From: Caldifarciminota bacterium
Lineage (GTDB): Bacteria; Hydrothermota; Tepidihabitantia; Tepidihabitantales; Tepidihabitantaceae
Direction: 5' to 3'
DNA: 6,721 nt
Assembly: GCA_011049385.1 (NCBI GenBank)
Contig: DSBX01000006.1
Location: forward strand, 1-6,721
Every line of letters starts with the position of its first letter. The stretch's first letter is position 1. The notes below the pieces were generated by a model. That model was not told where the DNA came from. It worked only from the letters and a program-made list of their open reading frames with translations, and did no database searches. Below, piece by piece: positions 4,221-6,721 of the stretch. Position numbers and translations under genes: made by a program.

Positions 4221-6641
4221 TCAGTCCTCGACCCGGGCAACATCGGTGACGACGTCATCGCCACGGACGTCCATCAGCCTCACCCCGGTACTGGCCCGAC
4301 CCTGACGACGCACCTCGGCAGCCTTGATCCGGATGACCGTACCGCCCCTCGTGCTCAGGATGACCTCGGAGTTCTCCGCGACCGCCATCGCCGCGGCCAG
4401 CTGGCCGGAACGGTCAACCAGCTTGGCGGCAATCACGCCCTTGCCCCCGCGGTGACGGCGCGGGAAGTCGTCGAGCGAAGTCCTCTTGCCCAATCCCTTG
4501 TCAGAGACGATGAGCAGTGAGTGCTCCGGCCGACAGGCAACGCCGTCTATCACCACGTCGCCCTTTCCGAGAGTTATGCCCCGCACCCCGGCCGCGGTCC
4601 GGCCCATATCCCGGACATCGGTCTCCTGGAAACGAATCGCCTGGCCCAGGCGGGTGACGAGCAGGATGTCGTCACTACCCGCGGTCAGCACCGTCGCCAC
4701 CAGTTCGTCGCCGTCGCCGACGCCCATCGCAACGATGCCCTTGCGCCGGGGATTGGCAAAGGCGCCCAGGGTCGTCCGCTTCACGCGACCCTTACGCGTA
4801 ACCGAGAAGACGAATCGCTTGGGGTCGAACTCGCGCACCGCCAGGTAAGCCCTTGCGACTTCGCCCGGTTCCATCTCGACGAGGTGAGAAATCGAACGTC
4901 CGCGGGCGGTATGGGTGCCCTCGGGAATGCCGTAGACCTTCTGCCAGTAACAGCGCCCGCGGTTGGTGAAGATCATCATGTAGTCGTGGTTCGAAGCGCT
5001 GAACAGGCACTCGACGAAGTCCTCGTCGCGGACCGTCATACCGGAACGCCCGGTGCCGCCGCGGCCCTGGCGGCGATAGACGCTCACCGGCATCCGCTTG
5101 ACGTAACCGCGGTGCGTAATGGTGACGATCATCTCCTCGTCGTCAATCAGGTCCTCGATGGACAGCTCCTCGACCTGGCCCGAGACGATATCGGTCCGAC
5201 GATCATCGCCATACTTCTTCTTCAACTCGAGCAACTCGGCACGAATCTCGCCCATCATCATCGTTCGCGACTCGAGCAGGCTCTTAAGCCGGGAGATCGT
5301 CTTGATGAGCTCGCGGTACTCGTCGTCAATCTTCTTTCGCTCCAGCCCGGTAAGACGGGAGAGCTTCATCTCGAGAATGGCGTTGGCCTGCCGCTCGCTG
5401 AGCTTGAAACGCTTCATCAGTCCGGTGCGGGCGGCATCGGTGTCCTTCGCCTTCTTGATCAGCTCGATGACCGCATCAATGTTCTTGAGCGCGATCTTGT
5501 AGCCCTCAAGGATGTGTGCGCGCGCCTCGGCCTGTGCCAGCCCGAAGCGGGTGCGCCGGGTCATAGTCTCGAATCGAAACTCGAGGAACTGCCGGAGCAT
5601 TTCCTTCAGGTTCAGCTCCCTGGGCTGGCCGTTGACCAGCACCAGCATGATGACGTTGAAGGCGGACTGGAGCTCGGTGTACTTGTAGAGCTGGTTGAGA
5701 ATCAGTTCCTTGTTGGTGTCCCGGCGCAGATCGAGGACGATCCGCATCCCGTCACGGTCGGACTCGTCGCGCAGGTCGGCGACACCCTGGATCTTCTTCT
5801 CCCGCACCAACCGGGCAATCTTCTCGATGAGCGCGGTCTTGTTGACCTGGTACGGTATCTCGCCGATGATGAGCCGGTCGCGGCCGGCCTTAACCTCCTC
5901 GAAACGCACCCGGCCCCGGGTGACGATTCGCCCCCTGCCGGTTTCGTAGGCATTGACGATGCCTTCAAGGCCGACGATGGTTGCGCCGGTCGGGAAGTCC
6001 GGACCCTTGACCTTTTTCATCAACTGCCGGACTGTCACCTCGGGGTTGTCAATCAGCAGAACCAGCCCGTCGAGCAACTCGCCGAGGTTGTGGGGTGGGA
6101 TGTTGGTCGCCATCCCGACCGCGATACCCGACGCGCCGTTGGCCAGCAGGTTCGGGTACGCAGCCGGTAGCACCTCCGGCTCTTTCAGGCGCTCGTCGTA
6201 ATTCGGCCGGTAGTCAACAGTGTCCTTATCGAGGTCTTTCAGCACTTCGAGCGCAAGGCGGCCGAGCCGGGCCTCGGTGTAGCGGTAGGCCGCGGCCGAG
6301 TCGCCGTCCACCGAACCGAAGTTGCCCTGGCCTGAGACCAGCGGGTAGCGCAGCGAAAAATCCTGGGCCATCCGGACCATGGCGTCATACACCGATGAAT
6401 CGCCGTGCGGATGGTACTTGCCGAGCACGTCACCGACGACCGCGGCCGACTTGCGGAAAGACCGGTTCGGCGAGAGCCCCATCTCGTGCATCGTGTAAAG
6501 AATCCGGCGCTGAACCGGCTTCAACCCGTCACGGACATCGGGCAGGGCCCGAGCCACAATCACCGACATCGCGTAGTCCAGGAAGGACCTGCGCATCTCG
6601 TCTTCGAGGTATACGGTTACTACGTCGCTACGCTCGTTCAT
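4221..6641 (-). CDS. gyrA: DNA gyrase subunit A
   Basis: GyrA is the DNA-breaking subunit of the A2B2 type II topoisomerase that introduces negative supercoils using ATP hydrolysed by GyrB. The protein has 806 residues (B. subtilis about 821, E. coli 875), lacking the long acidic tail of E. coli. Residues 1 to about 500 form the breakage-reunion domain: EMRRSFLDYAMSVIV at 15-29, the winged-helix region with KYHPHGDSSVYD (75-86), and the catalytic Tyr121 in AYRYTEARLG. The quinolone-determining positions are Ser82 and Asp86 (Ser83/Asp87 in E. coli), the sensitive-type residues. IPPHNLGE lies at 181-188 and a coiled coil around 380-475. The C-terminal DNA-wrapping beta-pinwheel (about 500-806) opens with a GyrA box at 525-531 reading QGRGGTG (canonical QRRGGKG). 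This favours gyrase over ParC. The ATG lies 8 nt from a -10 box and has no Shine-Dalgarno, so the mRNA is probably leaderless. gyrB is not in the window. Confidence 0.98.
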   Translation of the reverse strand: MNERSDVVTVYLEDEMRRSFLDYAMSVIVARALPDVRDGLKPVQRRILYTMHEMGLSPNRSFRKSAAVVGDVLGKYHPHGDSSVYDAMVRMAQDFSLRYPLVSGQGNFGSVDGDSAAAYRYTEARLGRLALEVLKDLDKDTVDYRPNYDERLKEPEVLPAAYPNLLANGASGIAVGMATNIPPHNLGELLDGLVLLIDNPEVTVRQLMKKVKGPDFPTGATIVGLEGIVNAYETGRGRIVTRGRVRFEEVKAGRDRLIIGEIPYQVNKTALIEKIARLVREKKIQGVADLRDESDRDGMRIVLDLRRDTNKELILNQLYKYTELQSAFNVIMLVLVNGQPRELNLKEMLRQFLEFRFETMTRRTRFGLAQAEARAHILEGYKIALKNIDAVIELIKKAKDTDAARTGLMKRFKLSERQANAILEMKLSRLTGLERKKIDDEYRELIKTISRLKSLLESRTMMMGEIRAELLELKKKYGDDRRTDIVSGQVEELSIEDLIDDEEMIVTITHRGYVKRMPVSVYRRQGRGGTGRSGMTVRDEDFVECLFSASNHDYMMIFTNRGRCYWQKVYGIPEGTHTARGRSISHLVEMEPGEVARAYLAVREFDPKRFVFSVTRKGRVKRTTLGAFANPRRKGIVAMGVGDGDELVATVLTAGSDDILLVTRLGQAIRFQETDVRDMGRTAAGVRGITLGKGDVVIDGVACRPEHSLLIVSDKGLGKRTSLDDFPRRHRGGKGVIAAKLVDRSGQLAAAMAVAENSEVILSTRGGTVIRIKAAEVRRQGRASTGVRLMDVRGDDVVTDVARVED

Positions 6642-6649
6642 TGTCGCAA

Positions 6650-6677
6650 ACTATAGTCCTGACCCACCCGAAGTCAA
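6650..6677 (-). promoter_or_regulatory. Sigma70-like promoter of gyrA, giving a leaderless mRNA
   Basis: On the minus strand TTGACT (6672-6677, 5 of 6) and TATAGT (6650-6655, 5 of 6) are separated by 16 nt. Only 8 nt lie between the -10 box and the gyrA ATG at 6641, so a start about 7 nt downstream of the -10 falls at or within 2 nt of the ATG. No Shine-Dalgarno is present in those 8 nt. Confidence 0.7.
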
Positions 6678-6682
6678 CGCCG

Positions 6683-6711
6683 GCATTGAGCAATGCTCGG
6701 GCGGGCAATGC
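6683..6711 (-). promoter_or_regulatory. CAATGC dyad and repeat upstream of the gyrA -35 box
   Basis: GCATTG (6683-6688) and CAATGC (6691-6696) form a perfect inverted repeat with a 2-nt centre, and a further CAATGC lies at 6706-6711. An overlapping dyad GAGCA-A-TGCTC spans 6688-6698. The cluster begins 5 nt beyond the -35 box, a usual place for an activator or repressor site. No known regulator is recognised. Confidence 0.35.
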
Positions 6712-6721
6712 GGAATGTGTC

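Noticed and set aside
3840..4305. Plus-strand frames over the methyltransferase start and gyrA end
   Set aside because: Composition is rich in Arg/Pro/Ala and both overlap well-supported genes on the other strand.
4521..6170. 549-codon open frame on the plus strand, antisense to gyrA
   Set aside because: It lies wholly inside a clear gyrA gene. High GC leaves few stop codons on the opposite strand, and its translation shows no recognisable domain.

Overview
The window is GC-rich bacterial chromosome with tightly packed housekeeping genes: one partial gene and six complete ones. All the proteins look bacterial: an HU nucleoid protein, a full-length gyrase A subunit and lipobox-bearing cyclophilins. 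The Shine-Dalgarno sites and the sigma70-like TTGACA/TATAAT-type promoters are also bacterial. The cyclophilins carry an NPERR-S-SGSQFY active-site loop of the kind I associate with lipoprotein cyclophilins of Bacteroidetes and related FCB-type lineages. That, the high GC and the overall style suggest an uncultured GC-rich diderm, but the phylum cannot be fixed from this sequence.

Left part, plus strand (1-1685): the C-terminal end of a class I glutamine amidotransferase similar to the glutaminase part of GMP synthase. A promoter overlapping its stop codon follows, then two tandem genes for secreted lipoprotein peptidyl-prolyl isomerases. The two isomerases are about 90% identical over their 162-residue catalytic domains (16 differences). 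They arose by a direct duplication with a 598-nt repeat unit and differ mainly in signal peptide and linker.

Right part, minus strand (1698-6641, reading right to left): gyrA starts from a promoter placed so close to the ATG that its mRNA is predicted to be leaderless. It is followed 17 nt later by a class I SAM-dependent methyltransferase of unknown substrate. A second sigma70-like promoter then drives a gene for an HU-family DNA-binding protein, which is followed directly by mtnA (methylthioribose-1-phosphate isomerase). A GC-rich hairpin lies at the HU-mtnA junction and overlaps the probable mtnA start. The two strands converge at 1685/1698 with only 12 nt between stop codons and no visible terminator.

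Functionally the minus-strand cluster links two DNA-topology genes (gyrase A and HU) with a methyltransferase and a methionine-salvage enzyme, and the plus-strand pair acts in the cell envelope. I see no mobile element, CRISPR array, tRNA, rRNA or phage gene, and no convincing undescribed system. The points most worth a second look are the recently duplicated cyclophilins, the leaderless gyrA start with a CAATGC dyad/repeat next to it, and the start region of mtnA.
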